A stretch of 64,000 bases of DNA, taken from positions 33,353,506-33,417,505 of the forward strand of contig NC_059505.1 in assembly GCF_914767665.1 (NCBI RefSeq), written 5' to 3'. Shown here piece by piece: positions 34,454 to 45,820 of the stretch (position 1 is the stretch's first letter; every line of letters begins with the position of its first letter). A model generated the notes under the pieces. The model ran no database searches and was not told the DNA's origin. It was given only the letters and a program-made list of their open reading frames with translations. The stretch is from Harmonia axyridis (lineage: Eukaryota > Arthropoda > Insecta > Coleoptera > Coccinellidae). The position numbers and the translations under genes were made by a program.

Positions 34454-35017
34454 ATGAACATTTCGGCTAACATATTTGATATTATTGGACATCAGATATA
34501 TGAGGATTCAGTTATTATGGTCTCTCTTAAAAAAATCTCACAATATGTCGTTTCTCGGTCATGTGAATTATTCTGGCGTCATCTTGTGGCATGTAAAGAT
34601 GTATGGAAGATCTTGGATTTTGTATTTCATTTCATAGCCAATGTGGAGCAGTGTATAAAAAAATTATCGATGGCGGTGCCTGATATAACCAAGGAAGATC
34701 ATTTCTCAGTCGGGTTCTGGCCGCCGAACATCCAAATTCCATCAAAACCAGAAATGAGAGTTCCCCGATTGATGAGCAAAAACCCCGAAAATTGCAAAAA
34801 ATCCATTTTCAAAGCTTCATATCTCGAAAACTGTCCATTTTTGAGCTTTGTGGCTAAGGACTTTTCTGATCAGTTCATCAAGAACTACAACATATCAAAA
34901 ATTCAGCCAAATTCACGGAAAGCCATTTCCCTTACTAAACGTGCGGGGTCCTTTCAGTATGATAATAAATCTTTATTATACCCAACAGGAGAGTTCCCAA
35001 TTAGAGGGTACGAATAA
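34454..35017 (+). CDS. Uncharacterised ORF overlapping the right inverted-repeat arm (doubtful gene)
   Basis: This is the longest open frame in the window, 187 codons from the first ATG at 34454 to the stop at 35017. The first 70 codons come from the spacer. Residues from about KKLSMAVPDITKEDHFS to CKKSIFKAS lie in the repeat arm and are also open on the other strand in the left arm, where they read MAVPNITKEDHFSIGFWPP. I recognise no domain, signal peptide or catalytic motif. The frame runs into the repeat's outer edge before stopping, so it is more likely a by-product of a repeat that once coded something than a host gene. Confidence 0.25.
   Translation: MNISANIFDIIGHQIYEDSVIMVSLKKISQYVVSRSCELFWRHLVACKDVWKILDFVFHFIANVEQCIKKLSMAVPDITKEDHFSVGFWPPNIQIPSKPEMRVPRLMSKNPENCKKSIFKASYLENCPFLSFVAKDFSDQFIKNYNISKIQPNSRKAISLTKRAGSFQYDNKSLLYPTGEFPIRGYE
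34658..34954 (+). repeat. Inverted repeat, right arm
   Basis: Partner of 33751-34020. The arms preserve a shared frame of about 53 codons with mostly conservative changes (N/D, I/V, K/N, A/V, Q/K). Confidence 0.85.
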
Positions 35018-35039
35018 ATAAGCATTTCATAAATAAGAA

Positions 35040-36055
35040 AAAGACATCCCAGAAATAAAAACTCAAAATTTTCAACAACTATAAAGATTAACTACAATAC
35101 TATAACTATAGAAACACAACAAAACATAGCTTATTAGTACTCTCACAAAACCGATACACAGGTGCTCGTGGAAGTATGTTGGTCCGAGGATTAGGCAGGC
35201 CAAACGCCAGCGGATGCCTGGTTACCACTCTTGGCACCAGGATGTTGACTCGGGAAAGCAGAGTTTGACGTGTAAGGAAAGTTGAAATTCACATTTCCTC
35301 CATGATACCCGAAAGATCAGCACCACGCTCAGGATACCTCCCCGTGCTCCTGAACATGACATACTTAAGAAATTTCCTCTGGATTCGCTCAACCGAAGTG
35401 AGATGAATTGCATATATTGGAAACCATATCAAATTAGCATAGTCCAACAAGCGAGGAGTAAACACTTCTGAGAGCAGACAAATCATCAAACTCCCTAAAG
35501 ATCCTGAAGAGGAAACCCAATGACCTACGAGAAGAGGAACATATTTCGTCAATGTGTGGTACAAAACTCAAATCGCTGTCAAAAAGGACTCCCAGGTCAC
35601 GGCTTCCAGTAGCAATCAGGTGGTCTCCAATATGATAATTAAAAGTGAGCGGCTGCATTTTTCTCGTGTAAGTAACTATCCCCATTCCGCAAGCACCATC
35701 CGTAGAGAAACTCCAGACTCGATTGAAGACGCAAAACATCAGCAGTTCGACATATTCCCAAATAAAGCTTCAGATCATCCGCATAGGCTAAAGCCCTGCA
35801 ACTAAGAGAGCACAGAAGATCGTTTATAAAGACGACAAACAATAATGGACCTAGATTGGATCCTTGAGGAAGCCAGTTTGGAGCTCTCCCTCAGATAAGA
35901 ACGCATTAGAAACAGAAAAGAAGAAGCTAAGCCAAATGATCCAAGTTTTCTCAAAAGCAAACCGTGATCTATAGTATCAAAAGCACGTAAAAATCTGTAT
36001 AGATGACATCTACCTGACCTCCATCATCAAAAGACTAAGCAAGATTTTGCGATAA
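35040..36055 (-). pseudogene. Jockey-like non-LTR retrotransposon, RT to C-terminus
   Basis: The minus strand from 36055 down gives VDVIYTDF and TIDHGLLLRKLGSFGLA (RT motif A region, frameshifted). LFVVFINDLLCSLS and LAYADDLKLYLGI follow, with the YADD catalytic motif (about 35780). Then DLGVLFDSDLSFVPHIDEIC, LGFLFRIFREFDDLSALRSV and FPIYAIHLTSVERIQRKFLK, and a tail reading TLLSRVNILVPRVVTRHPL near 35200. This order is that of Jockey/CR1-type reverse transcriptases. At least four frameshifts are present; the endonuclease half is missing (5' truncated). Confidence 0.85.
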
Positions 36056-36068
36056 TGTGTCCAATGTA

Positions 36069-36140
36069 ACCTTGAACTACGTCTCGTGAATCGGTGTATA
36101 ATCGAATATTGTGTATGCTCTTGTGATATTATAACTGAAT
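36069..36140 (-). repeat. Dispersed 0.4-kb repeat, end fragment
   Basis: GAACTACGTCTCGTGAATCG through GCTCTTGTGATATTATAACTGA matches 22562-22645. The homology stops sharply near 36140, where a different open frame begins. Confidence 0.7.
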
Positions 36141-36361
36141 ACACATTTAAATTGGAGTTTCCAAAAACAAATCAGTCATTGGACGATAAAAATATTTATG
36201 TTTCTCATACTTTTTTGGTAAGAATTATAGGAATGACTGATAAAGAACAAATGAAATTGATTATAGAGGTCAAACAAAGAAAAAATGAAGGTCTAGTGCA
36301 ATATTCACTTGTTTATCACATAATTTATTCGGAAAATGAAAGATTTGAAAAAAAGAAATAA
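36141..36361 (+). CDS. Unidentified ORF with poly(A)-like signals (possible terminal exon)
   Basis: The frame is open upstream and reads FKLEFPKTNQSLDDK, then VSHTFLVRIIGMTDKEQMKL, IIEVKQRKNEGLVQYSLVYH, and ends ENERFEKKK and a stop at 36361. It has a balanced residue mix and no low-complexity bias. No ATG begins it before the internal Met, so if real it is a 3' exon or a retrocopy. AATAAA words follow at 36357 and 36378. I recognise no family; the boundary at 36140 coincides with the end of a repeat. Confidence 0.3.
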
Positions 36362-37029
36362 ATACATTTCATACCAATAAAATAATAATAAATAGGATAT
36401 GTTAGTTTTGAACACCATGAGCAATTGAGTATCAACATTTTCAAACCACCCCTCCGAAATTATCAACAACAAAATTCATCTATTTCGAGCTTAAACAGAT
36501 ATGACATCTATTTTGAATATTTCCTGCCATTCGAAAAGTCAATACAACTACTGGTGTAGATAATCCGTATCTAAACCTATCGGTTCGATCATAAATAAAG
36601 CTACTTATAACCAACTGGTTTCCATGTTATCTAATTTTCATAAGTAATTAAATATCGCCTGTTAATATATAATTTATGCATTCCGTTAAAATTATCATTA
36701 TAATTTCTCGTATTTCAATTCCTTTAAGGGGCCTCACACACTGACAAATATTGATGTCATGAAGGAATTGTGTCTACCGGAAAATTAAAATGTTCATCAT
36801 TTAAACAATATACGAGTACCATGAAATATATAATTGAATAGTAAATATATTCTTGAACAAGAATAAGTGAATGCATTTTTCGCGCATTTAATTCTGTTTT
36901 AATCCATACGATAGCATTGAGAGGAAATTCCAGAAAATTCCAAGGGAGATGATAAAATTTTAAAAATCTAAAACAGTTTTGTGACTATCAAAAAATTGAC
37001 CGAATCATTCAAAGACTAACACTAGGACA
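36362..37029. other. No supported gene
   Basis: AT-rich, no repeat partner found; 36590-36760 may be single-copy. Confidence 0.3.
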
Positions 37030-37449
37030 GAACTGTAAAAGCAGCTCTGGTAAATTGTCTTTCAAGAGGAGCTGAACATGATGGGCTTTGATAAAAAATC
37101 CTTGGCCATTTTGGCCAAGTTTGGAAACATATTTCTGAAACTACCGAATCTACCAATAAATTTCATAGAAATGTGAGGAAACTACTAAGAAAGACACAAT
37201 GGCGAATGCTCAGTCTCTCGGCGCTCGAGAAATTCCCTTATTTAGTCTAATCGTGCACGAGATTGCCAAAATATATGCCGTGCGATGCGTGCAAATCAAG
37301 CTCAAGTAATATCAAGTAGTTTGATATCAAGTCGAGCAATAAATATCTAAAACAAGTCAAGCTCAAGTATGTAATTTTTCACGAGCTTGATTTTCAAGTC
37401 AAGTAGTTGGTAAAAATGTCAAGCTACTTCGCTAAATGAATCCCTATAA
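37030..37449 (+). mobile_element. GGGATTC-ended element, 5'-truncated copy 2
   Basis: Homology begins near AGCAGCTCTGGTAAATTGTC and ends at GAATCCCTA (37449). It keeps part of the shared frame (LAILAKFGNIFLKLPNLPIN-like, then FHRNVRKLL) with frameshifts. Confidence 0.75.
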
Positions 37450-37734
37450 CTAATGATGACAGCCATGTTTCAGAAATCAGCCTAGAAATAGGCATACAAT
37501 AAGACATGAAAATGCTTTTTGAAATTTCAGGATATGTAATTGTATTAATATGGAAAATGTTATATCAATCTCTTTACTACTCATAACCAAAATGTAGACA
37601 TAACCTCAAAAATTATTTCAAGGTTTGCAACTTTATAATTAGCTCTGAAACAAGCGTCAGAAAACAATAGTTATGGTGTCTCAAAGATATATAATATAGG
37701 CATCAAAATAAACACAAAAAAGTCTTAATATATA

Positions 37735-38668
37735 GGGTGTTTTTTCCGAGGTATATAACTTTAAGTTGGCATTTCTGTTCAAGATGGCGACCGATTCAAC
37801 AGCTGTCAAGTGATTTATTCTGAGTTTGGTTTGGCAATTCATCATGGATAGACTCACACCTGAACAATGCCTCCAAATAGTGCAATTTTATTTCGAAAAT
37901 AATGGTTCTGTGCGGAATACGTATCGCGCACTACGTCCATTTTATTTTGTTTAGCGATGAACCGCACTTCTGGTTGAATGGCTACGTCAACAAACAAAAC
38001 TGCCGCATTTGGAGTGAAGCTAATTCTCAAGTGTATGTCTAAACACCGTTACATCCAGAAAAACTGACTGTTTGGTGCGCTTTATGGGCTGGTGGAATCA
38101 TTGGTCCGTACTTCTTCAAAAACGATGATGGCCAGAACGTTACAGTCAATGGTGATCAGTATAGAGCCATGATTACTAACTTTTTCAATCCTGAATTGAA
38201 GAACCATGATGTCTAGGAGCTGTGGTTCCAACAAGACGGCGCAACATGTCACACAGCTCGTGTCACAATCGATTTATTGAAAGACACGTTTGGTGACAGC
38301 CTAATTTCACATTTTGGACCTGTGAATTGTCCTTCAAGATCCTGTGATTTAACACCGCTAGACTATTTTCTGTGGGGCTATATAAAGTCATTGGTCTATG
38401 CGGATAAGCCACAAACCCTTGACCATTTGGAAGACAACATTCACCGTGTTATTGCCGATATACGGTCACAAATGTTGGAAAAAGTAATCGAAAATTGGAC
38501 GTCCAGATTGGACTACATCCGAGCCAACCGTGGCGATCATATGCCAGAAATCATATTTAAAACGTAATGCCACAAGATTATCTTGCGGATAAATAAAATT
38601 CATGTCAATCGAATAATCAATCGTTGTTTTATTGCAATTTAAAGTTCTATAGCTCTAAAAAAACATCC
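37735..38668 (+). mobile_element. DD41D (rosa-like) mariner, internally deleted copy 2
   Basis: It is flanked by TA before GGGTGTTTTTTCCGAGGT at 37735. The right end (inverse) reads GGATGTTTTTTTAGAGCTAT. It is 934 bp long. About 0.4 kb coding for the rest of the DNA-binding domain and the first part of the catalytic core is deleted near 37945. Confidence 0.9.
37844..38567 (+). pseudogene. DD41D transposase pseudogene, copy 2
   Basis: The N-terminus MDRLTPEQCLQIVQFYFENN (start 37844) opens the helix-turn-helix region, then RNTYRALRP joins abruptly to the block around the first aspartate, SDEPHFWLNGYVNKQNC. The rest runs in one frame except for two stops (after SQVYV and after KNHDV). It reads WCALWAGGIIGPYFFKNDDG, the second aspartate in QQDGATCHTAR, the third in CDLTPLDYFLWG, and the tail VIENWTSRLDYIRAN to MPEIIF. 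All three catalytic residues survive, so it may be the least damaged catalytic domain of this family here, yet it is inactive through the deletion and stops. Confidence 0.88.
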
Positions 38669-39460
38669 TTTAGTACGAGCATTTGATAAAAAGAATTAGT
38701 CAGCATTCTTTTCACCAAACTAGGTAATGTGTGAAACCCCTTAATGTCTCGATTACAACAAACTCAATCATTAGCATTTACGAGCCATCTTTGAATTAAT
38801 AGCCAGACCGTTCTCCAACTGATCCCAATTTTATTAATCGTTACTTTCGATTTTATAGTATTTTTACATGGACACCAAACCGATAGAGCTGTATGCGTAG
38901 AATTCGGGAAACTTCTTGACAAACAGTTAACGGCTATGTAACAAGCTATATAGTTTTTACGGCCCCTTTAAATTAACATTTGACCATAATCTTACGGGTA
39001 TATATAAAAATAGGATGTGGCTGGAATGGACTTGGGTTAATATCCATTTTACGACTGTTTGGAATTGCCCACAGGCGCTGCTATGATCATTTGGAAGATG
39101 CGAATTTGATATTATGGCTGTTCGAAATTCGTGTTTATTAATTCGAAGGTGCCAAGTATAGGATGTTACCGGAAATGTATGAAACCTTGACATGTGTGTA
39201 TGGAATGAAGAGTCAATTCAGGAAATGTATAGAATAATTGACAGGTAGAACACATGTTTTCTAGGAAATTTATTCGTTGCATGATCTTTATACAGGTCGT
39301 ACCAACGAAATTGACTACCCCTGAAAGTCAGAAACTAACGTGTGATGAAAATTAATTTTTCGAATCCCACTGCACAAAGTAACGGAATTTGTACATCTCA
39401 CCAACATAACGTAAAACTGAGCGATTTACTTTACCGTAAACAGAAAGCACGATGAACAAC
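38669..39460. other. No supported gene
   Basis: No repeat partner or coding motif was recognised. Confidence 0.3.
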
Positions 39461-40222
39461 TAGGGATTCATCAAGCCAAGTAGCTAACTACTTGACTGAA
39501 AAATCAAGCTCGTGAAAAATTACATAATTGAGCTTGATCTGACTTCATTTTAGATATTTACTGCTTGACTTGATATCAAGCTACTTGATATTACTTGAGC
39601 TTGATATGCACGCGTCGCACGGCATATATGTTTGCAATCTCAAGCGCGCTTAGTCTTAATAAGGGGATTCCTTAGCGCCGAGAGACTGAAGCATTCACCA
39701 GTGTGACTTTATTAGTACTTTTCTCACATTCTATGGAATCTAATGGTAGATTTTGGTAGTTTCAGAAATATCTTTCTACACTTGGCCAAAATGGCCAAGG
39801 ATTTTTTATGTTGAAAGACAAATTTCCAGAGCTGCTCTCACAGTTAAAAAAACCCGCAATGGGTTAGGCGACTCTAAGATGCCTCATGTGTCTTAGATCC
39901 TGGACGAAAAATTATTAAATCGAACAAATTTTTCTCAATATTGAGCAAATTCATTTTTTCATTATTTTTCATTTTGTTATTCATTTATTTATGTTTCTAT
40001 TTGATGAAAGTCAATATTTTCGGTTCTTTCATACAATAAGTTTAATAAATAAAAATGTTTTTTGCAAGGTTCCTTCTCATTTCATCATTTTTTTATTGAT
40101 GTGACACTACTATTTAAAACTGCTAAAAATCAAGTAGCTTGATATGATTCAAGTACTTAATAAAAAAGCATGTCAAGCTCAAGCCAAGTAGCTTGAAAAA
40201 CAAGCCAAGCCGTGAATCCCTA
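39461..40222 (-). mobile_element. GGGATTC-ended element, copy 3
   Basis: It lies in reverse orientation: TAGGGATTCATCAAGCCAAG at 39462 and GCCGTGAATCCCTA ending at 40222, with TA at both edges. The shared frame is present from about 39905 down to 39610, with a deletion of about 25 bases relative to copy 1. Confidence 0.78.
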
Positions 40223-41590
40223 CCTGCAATATCAAGACGTTTCTTTGCCAATACTGTATAACCATAATTTGAAGGTCTTTTATCTTTCAGGGATATTATC
40301 AGATGAATATTACTCCGTTTATCTTGGTTACTAATTAAATTCTATACAGGTTTTCTGTTTTTTTTTTCTAGAGGGAACCACCCACAAGCAATATCAATCG
40401 AAAAAAATTTCGATATTTAAAATTTTCAGTTTTTTCTTGAACACAAAATTCAAACATCTAATTTCTCGATAACGAAAAAACCAATTTCGAATAAAATCTA
40501 ATTATTCCCTTCTATAGTTCTTTATTTTTCAGTTCAAAAAACATTTTCCTCAATGTTTTCGATTACCGTATTTAATATTTTCCCAGGGGTTGGATTTTCA
40601 GTTTCTACATAATACAAACAGTAAAAATTCCAAAGGTTTCTTGATAATTATAAACCCATACTCAACCTCCAAGAAAAACCTCAACTGGATGCTGTCATCA
40701 AAAATTCAAATCATTCGAAAATTTCGCCAACTAAGGGGAAGCACTAAAATTCAGAGGATGGTATTAAGCTAAACGGATAACGGCGTAGCTAATAACCTAG
40801 AACAATTACTTAAATAATAGCTACCCGTTGGAAAATGGCTACCGGATCTTATTTCCTAGGGGGAAAATCACGAACAAACATTTCACCCTTGCGTAGCTCA
40901 GAATGTGCCTTTCCCACCACTCCCAAATAGCGCTATCCTCACATACTAAGATACCGCTTAGCGAAGCTTAACAAAGGGGTTGATAACGATGTGTTTAATG
41001 GTCGAGCAGACTGTGAAGCGCCACTCTCTACGTCACAGACGGAGGTTCACAGTCTAGGGGTGAGCGAGATCGCTAGAATTACGGGGTGATTTTCTAACAG
41101 GGTCTGTTATCGATGCAGTAATAAAATTACACAATGATACTCCGATGGAGATGTTATGTTAGGGAATGGATGTAATCATCTTCTCTTCTGCATGAGTCAT
41201 TTTTGTTTCCGAGCAATATAACTGGGAAAACTGAAACATTGTATTAGTCTTTTATTTGTTCGGATAATCTAACTTTGGATCGAAGTGATCCGAATAAAGT
41301 TTTTGTTGATTGATGAAATATTTCCGGTTGGGGAGATAATATAAGTTTTTTGATGGATGTAAATGTTCGATTTTAAATATACTGAGATGATGCGTAATTG
41401 TCACCCTTCCAGCCGAGAGTCTAAGTTGGAATCTTTAGAGTCCGATTTACCATTTATGCTCTTTCATTTAAAATTAAGTCTTTATTATTAAGGTCAAATG
41501 AGTCTAAATGCTGAAGGTAATCTAATATAAAAATCAAAATTATGACATAATTCTCTAAAAGATTAAATTAAATTCTCTAAAATTGTCATT
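40223..41590. other. No supported gene
   Basis: 40900-41110 is GC-richer and without a repeat partner. No product can be named. Confidence 0.3.
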
Positions 41591-41594
41591 TCAT

Positions 41595-41890
41595 TTGTGA
41601 ATATTGATTTGTATATCCATTTTACAGAAGGGTAAAAGAAAAATTAACAGAGGCTGGTAGAGATATAGTGAAGAAAAGATTGATCAAGAAAGGACCTAAA
41701 ATAAGTTCAAGTAAGTATAAAACAATTCAATGTATTCGAAGTTGATCTTATACGGCTCTTAAAGTATGAAAGTATACGGTTTTTCGATATAAATGATATA
41801 ATTCAAAATGATTTTAATGGCAATACTATGTATCATTTTCTTGTATTTCTTGAATAAATTGTATTCAGTAGGTCGAGCCATTTAATCATG
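41595..41890 (+). repeat. Direct duplication of about 0.3 kb, left unit
   Basis: GAATATTGATTTGTATATCC through GGTCGAGCCATTTAATCATG matches 42024-42330 in the same orientation with moderate divergence; the offset is about 430 bp. Confidence 0.75.
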
Positions 41891-42023
41891 GAAAAATACA
41901 CGGTCTAACAACTTTTAGAAATTCATTATATGATATGATTGTATGATATATGATTCATATACTTTAGACTGCCTAATCATAGAGTGATAAGAGTCAACTT
42001 CAACATATTTGTTATTTCATTAG

Positions 42024-42330
42024 TGAATATTGATTTGCATATCCATTTCACAGAAGAGTAAAAGCAAAAACGAGATTTATATATGAGTAGAGGCAGGTAA
42101 AGGTATAGCGAACATAGAATTGATCAAGAAAGAAAGAGACCAAAATAAATATTCAAATATAGTAATGAATTCAAATATGAACAATTCAATGTATTCAAAG
42201 TTGATCTAGAAGTATATGATTTTCAATATAAATGATATGATTCTAAATGATTTTAATGGCAACACTGTGTATTATTTTTTGACATTTATGATATTATTTG
42301 TGTTCAATAGGTGGAGCCATTCAAACATGA
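42024..42330 (+). repeat. Direct duplication of about 0.3 kb, right unit
   Basis: Second unit of the pair starting at 41595. Confidence 0.75.
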
Positions 42331-43100
42331 ATGTTTTCACACTCCAAACAACGTTTCGAAATTGTTGAATTGTTTCATCAAAAAAATTGCTCATTTGTGA
42401 TTGCTGAAAATAAGTAATTGAATTGAATTAAATTATTCGACTCACTATTAGTCGTGTTGGGGGCACTCCAAGTGTCCTTCCAAAAAAAAAAAATGACTAA
42501 TTTCTCAACCATGTGATCCCGAGTGTGATCCTCATAAATTTTGCTTGAAGATTGAGTGTGTATGAAAATCTCCGCAGTGAACTTCACAAACACGTCAAAG
42601 CTTCAAAGATCGGTATTTGCCGTATTAAAGTAGTAATAAATTCCGTTATATTTTCTAAAACGTCAATATTTGTTTTTAGATGAAAAATGCGTGGACATCT
42701 ATCCCTATATTCAAAAGCATAGTTGTCCTATTCTTACATATATGTGGTGTAAGTATTGACTCTTTTAAGTTAAGTTTAGAGTTCTGTTATATTTTATGTG
42801 TACCGATTCGACCTTTCAACTATAGTAGAACCATGCCAGGAAGAAAGGAGTACGAGCTCTATTATGTTTTTGGACCACAGAGCAACTAGAGGCTGCTTCC
42901 GATGAAATAAAGATGAAAGAACTCTGGGAGTTAACGAAATATCAATTGCCGCTTTGGGTGAAGAAGGTCTCACAGAATTTGGTTGAGGTTTTCGTTCAAA
43001 CAGTGTGTTTTTTCATGGTGGGGCAACTCAAGACTGACGCGGGTAATTTTGACGCCTTCAGCAGAGTTTTTCGGCGCCCTTGCTGAAAAAGCATCTTTGG
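42331..43100. other. No supported gene
   Basis: A 69-codon ORF from 42680 (MKNAWTSIPIF start) has a hydrophobic centre but no recognised domain. Confidence 0.3.
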
Positions 43101-43490
43101 AGTATCACGTTTTCGTGGGGATTATTAAAACACTGTTTGACGACAGACAAGAACTTTATTGCAATACAGCACTTGGAAATTCCTTGAAAATTCTACTAAC
43201 TCAACTGGTCATCACCTCGTAAACTTACTCCACTGAACTCTCCTTTTCTCAGTTCTATATCTGGGTTATAAACATAAAATCATATTATACACCGAGAATT
43301 TCTTCTTCCTTTTCTTATTCTCTAAGTTGTAAGACTGTGCAATGGAATCATGGTGCCTGCTCACTAATTAGGGTAGGGAAAAGATATGCACAAGTACCAC
43401 AAAAGACCACCGTTACACTAATGCAGGTACATTTATATTAAGTATTGTGACGATAATTTCGGCTAGACACAGACATTATGTCTACACATC
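43101..43490 (+). repeat. Dispersed repeat, about 0.4 kb, copy 1
   Basis: AGTATCACGTTTTCGTGGGG through GACGATAATTTCGGCTAGAC matches 59409-59830 in the same orientation, about 80 percent identical by eye. Comparison of 25377-25460 with 59340-59930 shows the second copy interrupts older sequence, so it behaves as a mobile element. Confidence 0.75.
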
Positions 43491-44174
43491 AATAACAACA
43501 GGATCTCCCTCATAACCACCCTCACACAAATTTCACACAGTAATTCATCTTATATGCAATCAATATTTTCAAAATTATGAGGGAATTTCAAAAAGTGTGT
43601 TATTTATCAGGATTTCATCCTATATGTATATTTAGTAAATATTTTCTAGATAAGCATGCTATTCAAAATTACAAAAATAAAAATGTCTAACCAATATAAT
43701 TGAATGACGATAATTAAAAAGTGATTACAACTGTTAACATATGATGGTGGATCTGTTCAAATAAACAAACAACCCACACAAATCCTGAAATCCAACCATC
43801 GAACCACTTCAGATCAGAATTTCCAGATACAATACCAAGATATCGCGGTTAGTGTTATTTAAATTTCGGAATGTCAAATGTAAAGTGGAGGTTTTCGTCT
43901 GTTTTTGCCGCCATTTTGTCCGCCGGAACGCGTTCGCTTCTTTTGAGTTAAAAACGACGTATTGTCACAGTCACGGCTATGCCAGATTTCTGTCAATCTC
44001 GGACAACGCTCGGACATAAATTTGTGTCACAACCAAATCCGATAAAAAGCGATTTATGCCATCGGCCGAACTGGTTTTCGAGTAGAATGTTACTTTTCGG
44101 ACAGCTACGCTTTCGCTCTACGGGCCGAAAAGAAGGGCGTTTCACATTCTCAACTTCCAGGGGATATTAGTAGC
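43491..44174. other. Unassigned segment; promoter-like part at 43850-44170
   Basis: The last 300 bases are GC-richer with no repeat partner except the duplicated edge at 44175. The canonical YY1/Pho-type word GCCGCCATTTTG lies at 43907-43918, a common promoter-proximal site. No coding exon could be assigned. Confidence 0.3.
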
Positions 44175-44400
44175 ATTTTGCACTTTTCTATAAAACGCGC
44201 GGTAAAAACGGCTGAGGTGCCGCTGACATTTGTTTTTGCGCGATCTTCGGATGTTTCGGGAGATGTCGCCTGTCCCGTTCGCCTTTTGTTTCCACCATCA
44301 TCAATTGCTTCACGCAGGTGTCTTGATATGATCTAATTTATTGTCCATGAAAGGCCTACTATAACTTTGTTGTGTCATAATTGTGCGCTGAATTTTATAA
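44175..44400 (+). repeat. Direct duplication of about 0.22 kb, left unit
   Basis: GCACTTTTCTATAAAACGCG through CATAATTGTGCGCTGAATTT matches 45600-45820. The two units flank GGGATTC-ended copy 4. Confidence 0.85.
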
Positions 44401-44738
44401 CATGGAAAATATCAATTTTTCGTGAATGACTTTTCCATACAAAAACGAAGTGAATAAAATTTCCTACATCTTTCTCCCATCAAGTTTTTTGTCCGATAAA
44501 CCTATCTGGCTCAAACAATAGTTGAAATTTGGCGTATTTTATCTGTCTCTACAAAAACCCAAAAACACTTCTTTCCCTGCAAAACTTTATTTCATTATTA
44601 ACAGTGGCGGTTTGTCCTATGAGATAGGTGAGGCTGTGCCTCACCAAATAAATTACCAAATGAATTCTGGAAATTTCACGTATTAATCGAATATTTTGTT
44701 AATCCATTTCAAACTCAATTTCACATCATTCGGTACGG

Positions 44739-45572
44739 CACTAGGTATTCATCCAGCCAAGTAGCTTGTCATTTTAACGAACTACTTGACTTGAAAATCA
44801 AGCTCGTGAAAAATTACATACTTGAGCTTGACTTGACTTGATTTGGGATATTTATTGCTCGACTTGATATCAAGCTACTTGATACTACTTGGGCTTGATA
44901 TGCACACGTCGCACGGCATATATTTCTGCAATCTTGTGCGCGCTTAGACTAAACAAAGGGATTCCTCGAGCGCCGACAGACTGAAGCATTTGCCAGTGTG
45001 ACTTTATTAGTAGTTTTCTCACATTTCTATGAAATCTTTTGATAGAATTTGATAGTTTCAGATATATCTTGCCAATCTTGGCCAAAATGGCCAAGGATTT
45101 TTTATCAACGACAGCATCTTCAACTCCTGATGAAAGATAATTTCCCAGAGTAGTTACAAAAACCCGCAATAAGTTAGCCGACAAATCTATAAGATGCCTC
45201 ATGTGTCTTAGATCCTAGATGGAAAATTATGAAATCAAACAAAGCCTACAGGTTTCTCAATATCAAGAAACTTTGTTTTTTCATTATTTTTTATTTTGAT
45301 ATGATTTATAGTGATTTAATTCGTGCTGATTTTTCAATTGATAGTTTCGATTCTTTTATGCAATAAGTTTGATAAATAAAAGTGTTTTTTGCAAGGTTCC
45401 TTCTCAATTCATCATTTTTAATTGATGTGGCACTACAAAATAAAACTGCTAAAAATCAAGTAGCTTGATATGATTCAAGTACTCGATAAATAAATACTTG
45501 ACTTGAGATTGAAAATCTACTATTTGACAAGCCAAGTAAATTGAAAATCAAGCCAAGCCTTGAATCCCTTCT
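44739..45572 (-). mobile_element. GGGATTC-ended element, copy 4
   Basis: TAGGTATTCATCCAGCCAAG starts at 44745 and the inverse end GCCAAGCCTTGAATCCCT lies near 45570, both slightly eroded. The subterminal CAAGTCAAG words are strong. Confidence 0.78.
44885..45202 (-). pseudogene. Shared ORF of the GGGATTC-ended family, longest copy (105 codons)
   Basis: The frame opens with MRHLIDLSANLLRVFVTTLG and ends HIKPK at 44885 without interruption. It includes VEDAVVDKKSLAILAKIGKI, NSIKRFHRNVRKLLIKSHWQ and MLQSVGARGIPLFSLSAHKI. The end runs into the CAAGCCCAAG subterminal repeats. There is no recognisable domain; Lys/Arg-rich in the middle. That it is still open in at least two copies (here and 47522-47731) is unusual among the decayed elements. 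Confidence 0.4.
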
Positions 45573-45599
45573 TGTGAGCACAAATTGACTGGACTATTT

Positions 45600-45820
45600 G
45601 CACATTTCTACAAAACGCGAGACAAAAACGGCCGAGGTGCCGCTGACATTTGTTTTTACGCGATCTTCGGATGTTTCGGGAGATGTCGCCTGTCCCGTTC
45701 GCCTTTTGTTTCGACCATCATCAATTGCTTCACGCAGGTGTCTTGATATGATCTAATTTATGGCCCGTGCACGGCCTACTATAACTCAGCAGTGTCATAA
45801 TTGTGCGCCGGATTTTTCGG
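45600..45820 (+). repeat. Direct duplication of about 0.22 kb, right unit
   Basis: Second copy of 44175-44400. The duplicated DNA is GC-richer and not a known element, so a host segment was duplicated around the insertion. Confidence 0.85.

Noticed and set aside
42830..43060. Pogo/psq-type HTH transposase around MPGRKEYELYY
   Set aside because: The likeness is limited to a few residues and needs several frameshifts; not enough to call.
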